Shown one piece after another: positions 9,188-17,578 of a stretch of DNA of 64,000 bases. The position numbers and the translations under genes are program-made. The notes under the pieces were generated by a model. The model was not told the DNA's origin. It searched no databases and saw only the letters and a list, made by a program, of their open reading frames with translations. Origin of the DNA: Niabella sp. (GTDB lineage: Bacteria; Bacteroidota; Bacteroidia; Chitinophagales; Chitinophagaceae); the NCBI RefSeq assembly GCF_030150205.1, contig NZ_JASLGT010000027.1:62001-126000 (forward strand), in the 5' to 3' direction. Every line of letters starts with the position of its first letter. Position 1 is the first letter of the stretch.

Positions 9188-9234
9188 AAACCGGTGCTGT
9201 TTCGCAAACAGGGATCGTGAACTGCACCGGTTTT
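9188..9234 (+). terminator. hairpin between the two pirin genes
   Basis: Inverted repeat AAACCGGTGC (9188-9197) / GCACCGGTTT (9224-9233) with a 26-nt loop and a TTTT at 9231-9234. The long loop makes it a weaker terminator than the others in the window, but it lies directly after the first pirin stop. Confidence 0.5.
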
Positions 9235-9260
9235 CATTTACTTTTATAAAAACATTCAAG

Positions 9261-10154
9261 ATGTCAAATATTGGAATGATCATCGAAGAGCGGGCTGCCG
9301 ATATCGGTAATTTCCTGGTGGGCCGCCTGTTGCCCTTCCGGCAGAAACGCATGGTGGGGCCTTTTATCTTTATCGACCATATGGGCCCGGCCAACCTGAA
9401 GGACTACCAGAACCTGGATGTACCGCCGCATCCGCATATCGGGCTTTCTACACTTACCTATCTTTTTGAAGGCGCCATTATGCACCGCGACAGCCTTGGA
9501 TCGGAGGTAGAAATTACACCCGGCGCCGTAAACTGGATGACGGCCGGAAAAGGCGTCGTGCATTCTGAACGAACACCGGCCCATCTGCGCACCACCGATA
9601 AACAACTGCATGGATTACAGATATGGGTTGCGTTGCCCAAAGCACTGGAACAAAGCGAACCTTCTTTCACACATGTAGAAGCCAATGCAATTCCTGTATG
9701 GGAGCAGGAAGGTGCAACTATTAAACTGATTTCCGGAACCGCATTCGGTAAAACTTCCCCGGTGCCGGTACACAGTCCGCAATATTTTATAAAGATCCAA
9801 ACGCCCAAAGGCCAGGTGCTCAATATCGGTAAAGATCTTTATGGAGAAAGCGGGCTCTACATCCTGGAAGGCAGTGTGATCAGCGAGGGCAATACCTATG
9901 GTCCCAAACAGATCCTGATTGCCAAAGACAGCACGCTGTGTTCCTTTGAAACCACAGACAATACCACGGTTTTTATCTTTGGAGGCGAACCCTTCCCGGA
10001 AGAACGTTTTATTTACTGGAACTTTGTCAGCTCCGACAGGGCCGTCATTGAAAAGGCAAAGCAGGACTGGCTGAAGCAGCGGTTTCCGCCCGTACCCGGG
10101 GAAACCGAATTTGTGCCGCTACCGGAACAATCGGGTAATGTAAAATTAAAATAA
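9261..10154 (+). CDS. pirin family protein (second)
   Basis: 297 aa, a second bicupin pirin. Metal ligands are H57 and H59 (PPHPHIG) and H101 and E103 (VVHSERTP), close to the positions described in characterised pirins. It is clearly related to the preceding pirin but diverged, so this is an old paralogous pair rather than a recent duplication. The next gene, a quinone oxidoreductase-like enzyme, starts 12 nt after it. The set may deal with quinones, flavonoids or redox stress (inference from neighbours). Confidence 0.92.
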   Translation: MSNIGMIIEERAADIGNFLVGRLLPFRQKRMVGPFIFIDHMGPANLKDYQNLDVPPHPHIGLSTLTYLFEGAIMHRDSLGSEVEITPGAVNWMTAGKGVVHSERTPAHLRTTDKQLHGLQIWVALPKALEQSEPSFTHVEANAIPVWEQEGATIKLISGTAFGKTSPVPVHSPQYFIKIQTPKGQVLNIGKDLYGESGLYILEGSVISEGNTYGPKQILIAKDSTLCSFETTDNTTVFIFGGEPFPEERFIYWNFVSSDRAVIEKAKQDWLKQRFPPVPGETEFVPLPEQSGNVKLK

Positions 10155-10166
10155 CAAAACCAATTC

Positions 10167-11141
10167 ATGAAAGCAGCCGTTTTAAAACAGACCGGAACCG
10201 CCCCGGTTTATGAAGATTTTCCCGATCCCGTACCTGCCGGCGATCAGCAGTTACTGATCCATATAAAGACCGCCTCCGTCAAAAACCTGGATAAAGCCCG
10301 TGCAGCGGGAACCCATTATGCCAACTATACACAATTGCCGGTGGTGGTAGGTATTGACGGCGTGGGAACCCTGGAAGATGGTACGCTTGTATATGCACAG
10401 GGTATCTCCGGAACCATTGCCGAAAAAGCGATCATTCATAAAGGACAATACATTGTGTTGCCACCAGGCATCAACCCCGATGTGGCAGCAGCCTTACCCA
10501 ACGCCATATTAGGCTCTGCCATGGCGTTAAGATACCGGGCTCAATTGCAGGCTGGTCAAACGGTGCTCATTAATGGGGCTACCGGTGTAACCGGAATGAT
10601 GGCCGTGCAGCTGGCCAAATTGATGGGTGCCAGAAAAGTAATTGCCACCGGAAGAAATGCACGCCAGCTGGAAAAAGCAATAGCCCTGGGTGCAGATGAT
10701 ACCATTTCCCTGCTGCAAACGGATGCGGCCATTACAGAGCAGGTGAAACAGTTACAGGCTCAAACACCCGTTGACATTGTGCTGGATTATTTATGGGGCA
10801 AGCCCACGGCACTGATCCTGGATGCCTTCCGTGGAGGATCGGTACATCATACAGCCGGCAAAATAAAAGTGGTAACCGTAGGCGCAATGGCCGGTGATGC
10901 GCTTCCCGTAAGTTCTGCCGCTTTGCGTAGTGCGGATATTGAATTGATGGGCTCCGGCTTTGGCAGTTTAACGCCTAAAGACTTTGATGCCTTTAACAAA
11001 ACCATGTTGCCCGAAATGTTTGAACGGGCAGCGGCGAAACAACTAAAAATTGATTTGGATATAGAGCCGCTGATCAATATAGAAGCGGCCTGGAATAAGC
11101 CCCTGGATGCGGGCAAACGGCTGGTGATTGAAATCAGTTGA
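10167..11141 (+). CDS. zinc-type alcohol dehydrogenase-like / NAD(P)H:quinone oxidoreductase family protein
   Basis: 324 aa medium-chain dehydrogenase/reductase. A GroES-like N-terminal domain (about 1-120) is followed by a Rossmann domain with the nucleotide-binding AxxGxxG-like turn in VLINGATGVTGMMAVQLAKLMG (written here in part: NGATGVTGMMAVQLAK). The structural zinc cysteine cluster is absent, which points to the quinone-oxidoreductase (zeta-crystallin) branch that uses NADPH without zinc. It follows two pirin genes on the same strand with short gaps. Confidence 0.85.
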   Translation: MKAAVLKQTGTAPVYEDFPDPVPAGDQQLLIHIKTASVKNLDKARAAGTHYANYTQLPVVVGIDGVGTLEDGTLVYAQGISGTIAEKAIIHKGQYIVLPPGINPDVAAALPNAILGSAMALRYRAQLQAGQTVLINGATGVTGMMAVQLAKLMGARKVIATGRNARQLEKAIALGADDTISLLQTDAAITEQVKQLQAQTPVDIVLDYLWGKPTALILDAFRGGSVHHTAGKIKVVTVGAMAGDALPVSSAALRSADIELMGSGFGSLTPKDFDAFNKTMLPEMFERAAAKQLKIDLDIEPLINIEAAWNKPLDAGKRLVIEIS

Positions 11142-11176
11142 TTCAACTTTAAAAAACGAACAAAAACAATTGAGTT

Positions 11177-11491
11177 ATGAAACCTGAATATACAGCCATC
11201 CCGCTTGTAAAAAATGACGCAGAAAAACAATACCAGCTCACCATTGAGGGGCATACGGCCTTCATTCAATTTAATGAAACGCCACACCATATTACCCTGG
11301 TACATACGGAAGTACCGCTGGAATTAGAAGGAAAGGGAGCCGGAACGGCGATTGTAGAAAAAACCCTGGAAGCCATTGAGCAAAGTGGCAAAACCCTGGT
11401 ACCGCTTTGTCCATTTGTATTTGCGTATATTAAACGCCATCCGGATTGGAAGCGCATTGTGGATCCCGGATTTAAGGGATTTGGGGAGTAA
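11177..11491 (+). CDS. GNAT-like N-acetyltransferase (YjdJ/NATD1 type)
   Basis: 104 aa, a single small domain of the YjdJ/NATD1 group. The acetyl-CoA loop is visible as LELEGKGAGTAIVEKTLE, followed by PLCPFVFAYIKRHPDW, the family's C-terminal signature. The length is normal for this group. It starts 35 nt after the quinone reductase gene and probably belongs to the same transcript. The acceptor substrate is unknown. Confidence 0.88.
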   Translation: MKPEYTAIPLVKNDAEKQYQLTIEGHTAFIQFNETPHHITLVHTEVPLELEGKGAGTAIVEKTLEAIEQSGKTLVPLCPFVFAYIKRHPDWKRIVDPGFKGFGE

Positions 11492-11566
11492 GCTATCAGA
11501 GCTCTTAGCGTTCAGCATTAAGCCTTCAGCGTTTAGCAATCCCGGCGCTGCTACACCCCATGCTGT

Positions 11567-12688
11567 TTATACTCTTACCAACCGCATTAATGGCTCAAAG
11601 GAATACAGGGCAGGTTTACGGCCTGCTGCTTCCTGTTGCAAATAAAGTAACCCTTCATCAAGTAGTTTTTTAATAAACTTTGAGGCAGACTTTTCCGGTA
11701 TTCCTGCACTGCGATACAAACTGGGTAGTCTGAATTTGGGATAAGTAAAAATATAATCCAATACCTGCATACTCCATTTAGAAGCCAGTGTTTCAGAAAC
11801 ACGCAGTTTCATATCTTCATATAATCCGCTTATTTGTTCTGCGATTTCCAGGTTCTGCCGGGCTTGTTCCTTTACGGCCGTTAAGAAAAAGGCGCACCAT
11901 TGCTCCCAGTTTCCTGTTTCAGACACTTCCCGCATGCAACTGATGTATGCCTCTTTATGTTCTTCTAAATAACCACTGATATAAAAATGAGGAGCGCTGA
12001 TTAATTGTTGCTGCCACAGGAATAGTGTTATCAGCATGCGTCCGATCCTGCCATTTCCATCTTTAAAAGGGTGCAGCGCTTCAAACTCAAGATGCATCAA
12101 CGCGGTCTTTATTAAAACAGGATGATGATCACTTTTTAGATATGCAAATAACCGTTCCATACCATCTTGCAGCTTTTCGGGAGCAATGGGAATATAGGAG
12201 ATCTGTCCTCCTGCCTTGTCGCCAATAAAATTTTGCTCCGTTTTATAAGCGCCAGGCGATTTTGAAGCACCCCGGCCAAAACTTAACAATTGTTGATGGA
12301 TTTGCTTGATCAAACTATCGGATATTTCATATCCTGCTTCCATGCCTTTTTGTGCATTGCGCAAAGAACGCTGGTATAGAAAAGTTTCTATTACATCCGA
12401 ACGTACATCTGTTTGATAAGCTGTTTCATGATCCTCTTTTACAGTAGCTTCCAATTCCATAATTTCATCAATGGTGCTAATGGTTCCTTCCATACGTGAA
12501 GAAAGCACAGCTTCCTGATTCCGAAGTGGTGTCAGCAATATTTCACTGTTGTGAAGATTTTTCAACATCTGGTCAAAGCGGGCAAGCGATTGTTCCGCAG
12601 CTAACAATTCATTTATAATAACCTCGTAACGAATATGCTCCGGGGGGAACAATCCGTCATGGTATCCGACTGCATTTTGTAAATTCAT
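11567..12688 (-). CDS. Fic domain protein (probable AMPylase) with C-terminal winged helix
   Basis: About 373 aa. The Fic core motif is complete: H206-PFKDGNGRIGR, with the catalytic histidine and the ATP-binding GNGR. An N-terminal inhibitory motif S63-SRM-E67-G68 fits the (S/T)xxxE(G/N) signature, so this is a class II Fic with built-in autoinhibition. The C-terminus (LDYIFTYPKFRLPSLYRSAGIPEKSASKFIKKLLDEGLL region) looks like a winged helix. I chose the ATG at 12686-12688 (MNLQNAVGYHDG), the family start; the longer frame to 12832 is only the translation of the motif array upstream. The target protein is unknown. The upstream array suggests unusual self-regulation. Confidence 0.9.
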   Translation of the reverse strand: MNLQNAVGYHDGLFPPEHIRYEVIINELLAAEQSLARFDQMLKNLHNSEILLTPLRNQEAVLSSRMEGTISTIDEIMELEATVKEDHETAYQTDVRSDVIETFLYQRSLRNAQKGMEAGYEISDSLIKQIHQQLLSFGRGASKSPGAYKTEQNFIGDKAGGQISYIPIAPEKLQDGMERLFAYLKSDHHPVLIKTALMHLEFEALHPFKDGNGRIGRMLITLFLWQQQLISAPHFYISGYLEEHKEAYISCMREVSETGNWEQWCAFFLTAVKEQARQNLEIAEQISGLYEDMKLRVSETLASKWSMQVLDYIFTYPKFRLPSLYRSAGIPEKSASKFIKKLLDEGLLYLQQEAAGRKPALYSFEPLMRLVRV

Positions 12689-13071
12689 GAGAAACGCTAA
12701 ATTTAAAGTCAGAATTATAGCAGGATATTTGTCCGTCCAAAAATACAAAAAACGGCGGACAAACGATTTTAGGGGTTTATTTTGGCGGACAACTGATTTT
12801 GTCCGCCAAAAAGTGCAAAAAATGGCGGACAAACGATTTTAGAGGATCATTTTGGCGGACAACAATGATTGTTCATTAAAAAACAATAAAACCGGCGGAC
12901 AATTAGAGATAGAGGGTCATTTTAGCGGACAAACAAACGAAGTTGTCCGTCAAAAAACAGAAAAAGCGGCGGACAAGAAAGAAATCAGCCTTCCAAACGG
13001 GTTTCGTTTTAGAGTAAAGCAATAAGGGAATAATCAACTGGTAGCGCTTAGCATTCAGCGGGCTCTGCTTC
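12689..13071. other. region between fic and ffh
   Basis: 383 nt almost wholly taken up by the GGCGGACAA array (described at 12728-12976). About 95 nt between the array and the ffh end hold only low-complexity AG-rich sequence with no gene. Confidence 0.6.
12728..12976 (-). repeat. tandem array of TTGTCCGCC / GGCGGACAA motifs upstream of the Fic gene
   Basis: Ten copies of a 9-nt word occur within 250 nt. GGCGGACAA on the plus strand starts at 12754, 12784, 12824, 12854, 12894 and 12967, and at 12924 with A for the first G. The reverse form TTGTCCGYC starts at 12729, 12799 and 12943. The copies sit in a larger unit of about 70-73 bp repeated about three times (units starting near 12748, 12818, 12888 and a partial one at 12961), each with an A-rich lead, two direct words and one inverted word. 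It ends 40 nt before the Fic start codon, in promoter position. Confidence 0.85.
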
Positions 13072-14412
13072 CTAACCCGGCATCTTAAACTTACCCATGC
13101 CCGGCATCATGCGGCCAAAGGCACCCATCTTGTTCATATTCTTCATCATATCGCGCATTTGCTCAAACTGCTTCATAAATGCGTTCACTTCCGAAATATC
13201 TTTACCACTGCCCAGGGCAATCCGCTTACGGCGGCTGCCATTGATCAGGTCGGGGTTGCTGCGTTCATCAGGCGTCATGGAATCAATCATAGCCTCGATG
13301 CCTTTAAAGCTTTCATCACTGATGTCCAGGTCCTTGATCTTTGCACCCACACCCGGGATCATCCCCAGCAGGTCCTTCATGTTCCCCATTTTTTTGATCT
13401 GATCCAGCTGCATCTTAAAGTCGGCAAAGTCAAACTTATTTTTCCGGATCTTGCTTTCCAGTTTCTTGGCCTGCTCCTCATCAAATTGCTGCTGGGCACG
13501 TTCCACCAGCGTGGTAATATCTCCCATACCCAGGATCCGCTGGGCCATCCGCTCCGGGTAAAATACATCCAGCGCATCCATTTTTTCACCGTTACTTACA
13601 AACTTGATCGGCTTGTTTACGGTATATTTAATAGAAAGGGCCGCACCACCCCGGGTATCACCATCCAGTTTGGTAAGCACCACGCCACTGAAATCGAGGC
13701 GCTCGTTAAAGGCTTTGGCCGTGTTTACCGCATCCTGCCCGGTCATACTATCCACCACAAACAGGATCTCCTGCGGATTAACTGCATTTTTGATATTGGA
13801 AACCTCCGTCATCATGGCTTCATCAATTGCCAGGCGACCGGCTGTATCGATGATTACCACATTCTTATTCTTCGATCGGGCCGTTGCGATCGCATTCTGG
13901 GCAATCGATACAGCGTCTTTATTTTCCGGTTCAATATGTACCTCTACTCCGATCTGTTCTCCCAGCACCCGCAGCTGTTCCATCGCCGCCGGGCGGTAAA
14001 TATCCGCTGCTACCAGCAGGGGGGATAAACCTTTCTTTCCTTTTAAAAAATTAGCCAGTTTACCACTAAAGGTGGTTTTACCGCTACCCTGCAGCCCTGC
14101 AATTAAAATAACCGCCGGGTTACCCTTTGCATTAAAAACAGCCTCTTCACCGCCCATCAGCTCCGTAAGCTCATCCTTTACGATCTTCACCATTAACTGG
14201 CCGGGACTGATGGCATTCAACACCTTCTCTCCCATTGCCTTATCCTTGATCTTATCCGTAAACTCCTTGGCAATTTTATAGTTTACATCCGCATCTACCA
14301 ATGCGCGACGGATTTCTTTTACCGTAGCGGCAACGTTCAATTCCGTAATACGTGCCTGGCCCTTAAGATTTTTAAAAGCCGATTCTAATTTATCCTGTAG
14401 ACTATTAAACAT
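13072..14412 (-). CDS. ffh: signal recognition particle protein Ffh
   Basis: 446 aa SRP54 GTPase that binds signal peptides and the SRP RNA and docks on FtsY at the membrane. Order of domains: N-terminal helical bundle (about 1-90), G domain with the P-loop GLQGSGKTT, DTAGR and TKLDGDTRGG, then a methionine-rich M domain ending in MMKNMNKMGAFGRMMPGMGKF. The length is normal. A -7 element is visible 35 nt upstream (14447-14454). It is transcribed alone. Confidence 0.98.
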   Translation of the reverse strand: MFNSLQDKLESAFKNLKGQARITELNVAATVKEIRRALVDADVNYKIAKEFTDKIKDKAMGEKVLNAISPGQLMVKIVKDELTELMGGEEAVFNAKGNPAVILIAGLQGSGKTTFSGKLANFLKGKKGLSPLLVAADIYRPAAMEQLRVLGEQIGVEVHIEPENKDAVSIAQNAIATARSKNKNVVIIDTAGRLAIDEAMMTEVSNIKNAVNPQEILFVVDSMTGQDAVNTAKAFNERLDFSGVVLTKLDGDTRGGAALSIKYTVNKPIKFVSNGEKMDALDVFYPERMAQRILGMGDITTLVERAQQQFDEEQAKKLESKIRKNKFDFADFKMQLDQIKKMGNMKDLLGMIPGVGAKIKDLDISDESFKGIEAMIDSMTPDERSNPDLINGSRRKRIALGSGKDISEVNAFMKQFEQMRDMMKNMNKMGAFGRMMPGMGKFKMPG

Positions 14413-14446
14413 ATTTTACCAAAGATTATTCGCTGAAAAATGCCCG

Positions 14447-14454
14447 CAAATATA
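14447..14454 (-). promoter_or_regulatory. -7 promoter element of ffh
   Basis: On the minus strand the sequence reads TATATTTG, a perfect match to the Bacteroidota -7 consensus TAnnTTTG. A start about 7 nt downstream would leave a leader of roughly 28 nt before the ATG at 14412. The -33 box is not clear. Confidence 0.5.
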
Positions 14455-14576
14455 CTATTTTAAAAAGCAGCAACCACCAAAAACCGTCAGAAAGCCTCTT
14501 CCCATGCATTTTATGCCCCAGAAGCCGGGTTTATTAGGGAAAAAAACGCATCTGGCGGCATAAACTCAAAAAAAAT

Positions 14577-14606
14577 TTTGAAAGTATGATAATTTTTATA
14601 TTATTG
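14577..14606 (+). promoter_or_regulatory. promoter of the START-like gene
   Basis: TTTG at 14577-14580 and TATTATTG at 14599-14606 are separated by 18 nt, close to the Bacteroidota -33/-7 arrangement (TTTG, 19-20 nt, TAnnTTTG). The start codon lies 33 nt downstream. Confidence 0.45.
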
Positions 14607-14639
14607 TAGCTAATTGAGTTAATAAACACACCCCGAGCG

Positions 14640-15017
14640 ATGAGTAAACAGCTATACACACTGGAGTACCCTGTACGGTGTTCTCCAACAATTTTGTTTG
14701 AATTTTTGGCCACTTCCAATGGGTTGGGTGAGTGGTTTGCAGAAAATGTGGATGAGCGTAACGGGCGTTTTTATTTTGGCTGGAATGGCACTTATGAAGA
14801 AGCGGAGGTGTTGGAACAGGAAGAGGAACGGCTGATCCGTTTTCATTGGGCCGGCGCTCCCAAAAATGAATATTTCGAATTTCGTATCGATAAATCAGAA
14901 ATCACTAACCAGACCATTTTAGTGATCACGGATTTTGCTGAAAAAAGAGATATCAAGGATCAAAGCCAGCTTTGGGATTACCAGGTTAAGGAATTGTTCC
15001 ATCGCCTGGGAAATTAA
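14640..15017 (+). CDS. START-like (SRPBCC fold) domain protein
   Basis: 125 aa, one helix-grip (SRPBCC/AHSA1-like) domain. It opens with a beta strand plus the ATSNGLGEWFAENVD stretch typical of Bacteroidota START-like proteins and ends with a long C-terminal helix (QLWDYQVKELFHRLG). No signal peptide, so cytoplasmic. The ligand is unknown. Its position just before an LptF/G permease may reflect a shared envelope role (inference). Confidence 0.8.
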   Translation: MSKQLYTLEYPVRCSPTILFEFLATSNGLGEWFAENVDERNGRFYFGWNGTYEEAEVLEQEEERLIRFHWAGAPKNEYFEFRIDKSEITNQTILVITDFAEKRDIKDQSQLWDYQVKELFHRLGN

Positions 15018-15061
15018 GCGCTGAACGATCATTCAACATTGGGCAGAAAACACCAATTCCT

Positions 15062-15670
15062 TTAGAACAATAACGCTAAAAATTTCCGGAAGGCTTTTTG
15101 CCAGATCTCCGGAGCCTGCTCTAATTGTGCAATCGGGGCAAATGAAGCCATCTTGATAAAGGTCGCTTTTTTTAGCAGGTCCGGCCATTGCTGCAGGTCC
15201 ACTTCATGGAAAGGCTGGTAACTACTCCCCTGTACATCGTGCTCCCATTCATCACCATTGTAGCTTACATAAAACGCTTCATCCCCCAATAGTTTGTGTT
15301 GTTCGGCTAACCGGGGCGCAAACTGTTCCTTCCATTTGCCAGACAAATGCAAGGTGGTGCTCACCTGCTTTCCCCACCAGAACAGGCTCCGGATGGCAAA
15401 AATATGTTCCTGGCCAAAGTTGCGCGGATAATCCAGGATCAGGTAAGGCAGACCGTTATAGTTTTCCCCCTTTGAAATTTTCCCCGAGTTCGTAAAAAGT
15501 TCGGCCGGCAAACGGCTCATATTTTCATTAACATGTCCCTGCTGCCATTGGTGCAATACCTCCAGCGATCGTTTTACTTTATGCAAAACCGCATTCTTTG
15601 TTAAAATGATTTCAGGATCAGCAACAATGCCCCACTCCTCTGGAGAAAGGCTTAATTTTGTTTCTTCCAT
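15062..15670 (-). CDS. conserved hypothetical protein
   Basis: 202 aa, cytoplasmic, no signal peptide or membrane segment, family not named from memory. Aromatic residues are frequent (EEWGIVADPEIILTKNAVLHKV near the N-terminus, LFWWGKQ in the middle, FYVSYNGDEWEHD later), and short words such as YLILDYPRNFG look conserved. It is oppositely oriented to both neighbours. Codon use looks like the surrounding genes. It is probably a real Bacteroidota-specific gene. Confidence 0.7.
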   Translation of the reverse strand: MEETKLSLSPEEWGIVADPEIILTKNAVLHKVKRSLEVLHQWQQGHVNENMSRLPAELFTNSGKISKGENYNGLPYLILDYPRNFGQEHIFAIRSLFWWGKQVSTTLHLSGKWKEQFAPRLAEQHKLLGDEAFYVSYNGDEWEHDVQGSSYQPFHEVDLQQWPDLLKKATFIKMASFAPIAQLEQAPEIWQKAFRKFLALLF

Positions 15671-15789
15671 TATGTATACGTTATTTGCAAATTAAATGAA
15701 TTGTGGTTGAAACGACAATAGACCTGCTACCTGTAACCGGAGCGCTATTGACGGGGGAACTATAAACCATCAACAGAAACCGGAAATAG

Positions 15790-17568
15790 TTGAAAAAGTT
15801 AGATAAACTGATTATTAAAGCATTTATTGGCCCGTTTGTGGCCACTTTTTTCATTACCCTTTTTGTACTGGTAATGCAGTTTTTCTGGCTTTGGATCGAT
15901 GACTTTGTAGGCAAGGGACTGGATGCCTTTACCATTTTAAAATTCATCTGGTACCAAAGTGCCGTACTGATTCCCCTGGCCCTTCCCCTGGCGGTGTTGC
16001 TTTCTTCGCTGATGACCTTTGGAAACCTGGGCGAAAGCTTTGAGCTGGTAGCCATAAAATCCTCCGGTATTTCGCTTCTACGGTTTATGCGGCCACTGGT
16101 AGGGGTAACCCTCCTGATCAGTTTCTGCGCTTTTCTCTTTGCCAACTATGTAATTCCCGTGGCACAGCTGAAATCGCGTACCCTGCTGGCAGATATTGTA
16201 CTGGCTAAACCGGCATTTGATATTAAGGAAGGCGTATTCTATGACAAACTGGATCGTTTTGCCATTAAGATCGGGAAAAAGGAAAAGGACGACAGTACGA
16301 TCCGCGACCTGATCGTTTTTGAAAATAACTACGGATCCCTGCAGGACAACTTTATCATTGCAAAAAACGGCACCATGAAGCCTTCGCCCGACAAGCGCTT
16401 CCTGGATATCGTTTTCAGGGATGGATGGCGCTACCAGGAACGGGGCAGCCGGACAGATTCGGCTACAGAATACATCCGCCTGGGTTTTAAAGAATATAAA
16501 ATGCAGTTGGACATCAGTGCATTTAACTTTAAATCTTCCAGCGACAGCAATAACCGGAACAACGAGCGGGTATTGAGTATGCGGCAGCTGGATAAGGCGC
16601 TGGATTCCATGACCAAGTATACCAGTATGGAAGTAGAACGCTATCAAAACAGCCTGGTAAATACATTCAGCCTGCTGCAGTATCGCGACAGCGTAACCAA
16701 GGGCATTACGATTCCCGACTCGATCCTGAATTTTAAGAAAAATAAAGACGCATTTTTAGGACTGTCCGTTACAGGAAAAGCAAAAGCCAGCCTCCTGCCG
16801 CCGCCGGCAAAGGCCGATACCGCATCAAAGAAAAAGGAAACTGTAAAAACTCCTGTGGCCAGGAAGCGACGGAAAACGAAAGCTCCGAAATACAAGCGAC
16901 TGCATTTTGCCATCGACACCCTTAAAATAGCCGATACGTCGCAAAAGACGGCCATTGTAAAAGCAGACTCATCAAAAAAAGCAGCCGGCGACAGCGGAAC
17001 CGCAAAAAAAGACACAGCCAAAAAGAGCATCAAACCCCAAAAAAAGAACGCCAATGTCTTTATGGCCTTTTTACCGGATAGTGCTTTGTCTAATGTAAAA
17101 GAACGTGCCAATGGTACCATCACCGTGGTAAAAGACAATGCCAACATGAACCTGACCAGTATCCAGGAACAGGAAAAGAACATTCGCCGTTATAAGATCG
17201 AATGGCATAAAAAAATTGTGCTGGCCCTGGCCTGCTTCCTGATGTTCATGATCGGGGCGCCATTAGGGTCCATTATCCGTAAAGGTGGACTGGGTACTCC
17301 CATGATCTTTGCCATTATCTTCTTCCTGATTTTTTATTTTTCATCCAATACCGGGGAAAAGATGGCCAAGGAAGGAAGCCTTACACCTTTTTCAGGAATG
17401 TGGCTGTCTACTTTCATCTTAGCTCCCATCGGTGCATTCCTTACCTATAAGGCCATGCACGATTCAAACCTCTTCAATAAAGAATTTTATCACCGCCTGA
17501 AACGTAAAATACAGGGCTATATCCGTTCCAGGAAAAACCGTGGCAACGCGAACCGGAAAACCGCATAA
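15790..17568 (+). CDS. LptF/LptG-type permease (YjgP/YjgQ family)
   Basis: 592 aa inner-membrane component of the lipopolysaccharide transport bridge. Three N-terminal helices (IIKAFIGPFVATFFITLF; AVLIPLALPLAVLLSSLMTF; PLVGVTLLISFCAFLFANY) precede a periplasmic beta-jellyroll (about 110-270). Three more helices lie near the C-terminus, after IEWHKKIVLALACFLMFMIG. The start is TTG at 15790, giving KKLDKLIIKAF; no ATG fits. It is longer than the roughly 360 aa enterobacterial proteins because of a Lys/Ala/Thr-rich, low-complexity insert at about 330-420 between the jellyroll and the C-terminal helices. Confidence 0.92.
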   Translation: MKKLDKLIIKAFIGPFVATFFITLFVLVMQFFWLWIDDFVGKGLDAFTILKFIWYQSAVLIPLALPLAVLLSSLMTFGNLGESFELVAIKSSGISLLRFMRPLVGVTLLISFCAFLFANYVIPVAQLKSRTLLADIVLAKPAFDIKEGVFYDKLDRFAIKIGKKEKDDSTIRDLIVFENNYGSLQDNFIIAKNGTMKPSPDKRFLDIVFRDGWRYQERGSRTDSATEYIRLGFKEYKMQLDISAFNFKSSSDSNNRNNERVLSMRQLDKALDSMTKYTSMEVERYQNSLVNTFSLLQYRDSVTKGITIPDSILNFKKNKDAFLGLSVTGKAKASLLPPPAKADTASKKKETVKTPVARKRRKTKAPKYKRLHFAIDTLKIADTSQKTAIVKADSSKKAAGDSGTAKKDTAKKSIKPQKKNANVFMAFLPDSALSNVKERANGTITVVKDNANMNLTSIQEQEKNIRRYKIEWHKKIVLALACFLMFMIGAPLGSIIRKGGLGTPMIFAIIFFLIFYFSSNTGEKMAKEGSLTPFSGMWLSTFILAPIGAFLTYKAMHDSNLFNKEFYHRLKRKIQGYIRSRKNRGNANRKTA

Positions 17569-17578
17569 TCGGATCACA

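Noticed and set aside
12689..12832. Longer N-terminus of the Fic protein
   Set aside because: It is only the translation of the repeat array; the family start is MNLQNAV at 12688.
12728..12976. CRISPR array
   Set aside because: The word is only 9 nt, occurs in both orientations and at irregular spacing, and no cas gene is near.
13159..14028. 289-aa open frame on the plus strand opposite ffh
   Set aside because: It is the antisense of the strongly conserved ffh gene and has no family character.
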